Source of the DNA: Rickettsiales endosymbiont of Stachyamoeba lipophora | Lineage (GTDB): Bacteria > Pseudomonadota > Alphaproteobacteria > Rickettsiales > 33-17 | Length of the DNA stretch: 64,000 bases | Direction of reading: 5' to 3' | NCBI RefSeq assembly: GCF_003932735.1 | Contig: NZ_CP033611.1 | Span: 1 to 64,000 of the forward strand | Shown here: in pieces, positions 63,033 through 64,000 of the stretch | How the letters are laid out: each line of letters begins with the position of its first letter | Position numbering within the stretch: the stretch's first letter is position 1 | Program-made: the position numbers and the translations under genes | The notes under the pieces: model-generated | The model's input: only the letters and a program-made list of their open reading frames with translations | The model's database searches: none | Told to the model about the DNA's origin: nothing

Positions 63033-63039
63033 TTTATAT

Positions 63040-63071
63040 CCTAAACTGAACTTGCTTTAGTTTAGGTTTTA
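63040..63071 (+). terminator. Rho-independent terminator overlapping the ribE end
   Basis: CCTAAACT pairs with AGTTTAGG around an 11-base loop, then TTTTACT. It ends the 61791-63032 gene, and its right arm overlaps the ribE stop codon. Confidence 0.7.
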
Positions 63072-63664
63072 CTCTGCTCTCTCTGTTCAAGGAAGGCCAC
63101 AATTTGCCGTGCAAAATAATCCACTTCAAAATTAACTAGAGTACCCACCTCATAATGCTTAAAGCTAGTTATTTCCCATGTATGTGGAATAATACATAAA
63201 TGTACTATATTGTTACTCAAATCATTAATAGTTAAAGAAATTCCATCAATGCTAATTGAGCCTCTATGAGCCAAATATTTTTTATACTCAGCAGGAATTT
63301 CAATATCAACATAATAACAATTATCCACCGGGGTAATTTTAATAACACGTGCTATTTGATCAACATGGCCTAATATAATATGCCCACCAAGCTCATCCCC
63401 CATTTTCATTGCAGATTCAATATTAACCAGCTGTCCCTTGCGCCAACTGCCTGCTGTAGTTTTATTAAGAGTATTAACTGAGATATCAAAAGTTAACATA
63501 TCTTCCTTAATCCCCACTACAGTCAAACACACACCATTAGAGGCAACTGAAGCGCCAATTTGCGTTTTTAACGCAGGATTAACTGTAATTTCCACTCTTG
63601 CAGATTGGCTATTTAAATCAATATTATTAATTTCACCTTGATTTTTTATTATTCCAGTAAACAT
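63062..63664 (-). CDS. ribE: Riboflavin synthase, alpha subunit
   Basis: 200 residues, full length. It dismutates two molecules of 6,7-dimethyl-8-ribityllumazine into riboflavin. Two lumazine-binding barrels are seen: the first starts MFTGIIKNQGEI and contains SNGVCLTVV; the second starts about residue 95 (GGHIILGHVDQIARV) and contains GSISIDGISLTIND. It complements ribA at 50976. The convergent gene at 61791 ends 29 bases away. Confidence 0.95.
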   Translation of the reverse strand: MFTGIIKNQGEINNIDLNSQSARVEITVNPALKTQIGASVASNGVCLTVVGIKEDMLTFDISVNTLNKTTAGSWRKGQLVNIESAMKMGDELGGHIILGHVDQIARVIKITPVDNCYYVDIEIPAEYKKYLAHRGSISIDGISLTINDLSNNIVHLCIIPHTWEITSFKHYEVGTLVNFEVDYFARQIVAFLEQREQSKT

Positions 63665-63800
63665 TTTTAATTATTTCTCTTGAAAAGATTAAATTTTTTA
63701 TTAAAAATAATTTTAATATTAAATGCATAGTAGCTTTCAAAGCTACTTTATGTTATAATACGTAAAAATAAAATATAGCAACTTGAAAAGCAAGGTCTTT

Positions 63801-64000
63801 ATGTCAAATCTTACTCCTACTGCAGAATTAGCAGAGAAAACTCGTAAAAAATTAAAAGACGACTTAAGAGCAGGTTATAAAGCGCAAAAAGGCTTTAAAG
63901 CAGAATTATTTAAGGATAGCCTCTTTACCCAATATGCAGCGATGGCAGCAGGATCTCATAAATTTACTACAACTAAAATTCAAAATGCAGGACTAGCATC
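63801..64000 (+). CDS. Unknown protein (partial, N-terminus only)
   Basis: ATG at 63801 with AAGGTC before it; the frame stays open for 66 codons to the window edge. It begins MSNLTPTAELAEKTRKKLKD and is basic and helical. The later part (KDSLFTQYAAMAAGSHKFTT) resembles the beginning of the 61791 gene product. No function can be given from this fragment. Confidence 0.6.
   Translation, partial: MSNLTPTAELAEKTRKKLKDDLRAGYKAQKGFKAELFKDSLFTQYAAMAAGSHKFTTTKIQNAGLA

Overview
The window is strongly AT-rich and densely packed with alphaproteobacterial housekeeping genes. Between them sit large, low-complexity and ankyrin-repeat proteins of the kind made by intracellular bacteria. Several things point to the order Rickettsiales: the ankyrin proteins, a C-terminal-anchored paralogue array, a two-gene MlaA/MlaC pair, DUF155 (RMD1/YagE), an NDUFA9-like oxidoreductase, an NDUFAF6-like squalene/phytoene-synthase homologue and a short alphaproteobacterial RNase D. 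Flagellar genes (a fliS start, fliD, fliI) together with riboflavin genes (ribA, ribE) suggest the Midichloriaceae side of the order (Midichloria/Jidaibacter-like) rather than Rickettsia itself. This placement is inferred from gene content; no tree was built.

Layout. 1-6.4 kb: fliS (partial) and fliD on the minus strand, a 940-residue ankyrin-like protein, then fliI. 6.5-10.5 kb: accessory island with two ankyrin proteins, a leucine-rich-repeat-like protein and a small protein related to the phosphatase at 32.5 kb. 10.7-16.4 kb: bcp, an unknown protein, and the run lipA-ldcA-coq10/ratA-ettA. 16.7-19.5 kb: a 920-residue ankyrin protein with a C-terminal membrane anchor. 19.7-27.4 kb: a tight run bamD-recN-ligA-pepP-gltX. 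27.8-34.5 kb: accessory island on the minus strand, with four tandem anchored paralogues and a PP2C-type phosphatase whose motif order is rearranged. 35-37 kb: DUF155 gene, ispB, tRNA-Thr. 37.3-42.4 kb: three putative secreted or host-interaction proteins separated by long gene-poor gaps. 42.5-48 kb: rph-rdgB-hemW-miaA (minus), then grpE, mlaA, mlaC. 48.3-53 kb: sodium:solute symporter, XRE regulator, ribA (minus) and nadK, with a cluster of DnaA boxes and a CtrA-type site between ribA and nadK. 53.2-56 kb: a 922-residue ankyrin protein. 56-60.4 kb: squalene/phytoene-synthase-like protein, kdsD-lptC-lptA-lptB, rnd and tRNA-Leu. 60.5-64 kb: NDUFA9-like protein, an unknown membrane protein, ribE, and the start of another unknown gene.

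How they work together. The core genes serve envelope biogenesis (BamD, MlaA/MlaC, LptA/B/C, KdsD, LdcA), cofactors (LipA, IspB, Coq10-like, RibA, RibE, NadK, HemW), translation and tRNA modification (GltX, MiaA, EttA, two tRNAs), and DNA or RNA upkeep (RecN, LigA, Rph, RNase D, RdgB). The accessory genes look like a host-interaction repertoire: repeat proteins, candidate nuclear-localisation motifs, anchored paralogues with swapped front halves, and eukaryote-type phosphatase modules.

Most notable observations: (1) a candidate replication origin between ribA and nadK; (2) a PP2C phosphatase in which the DGH metal-binding strand has moved to the end of the domain, an order repeated in a second gene 23 kb away; (3) a four-gene anchored family built by module swapping; (4) short motifs shared among otherwise unrelated candidate effectors.
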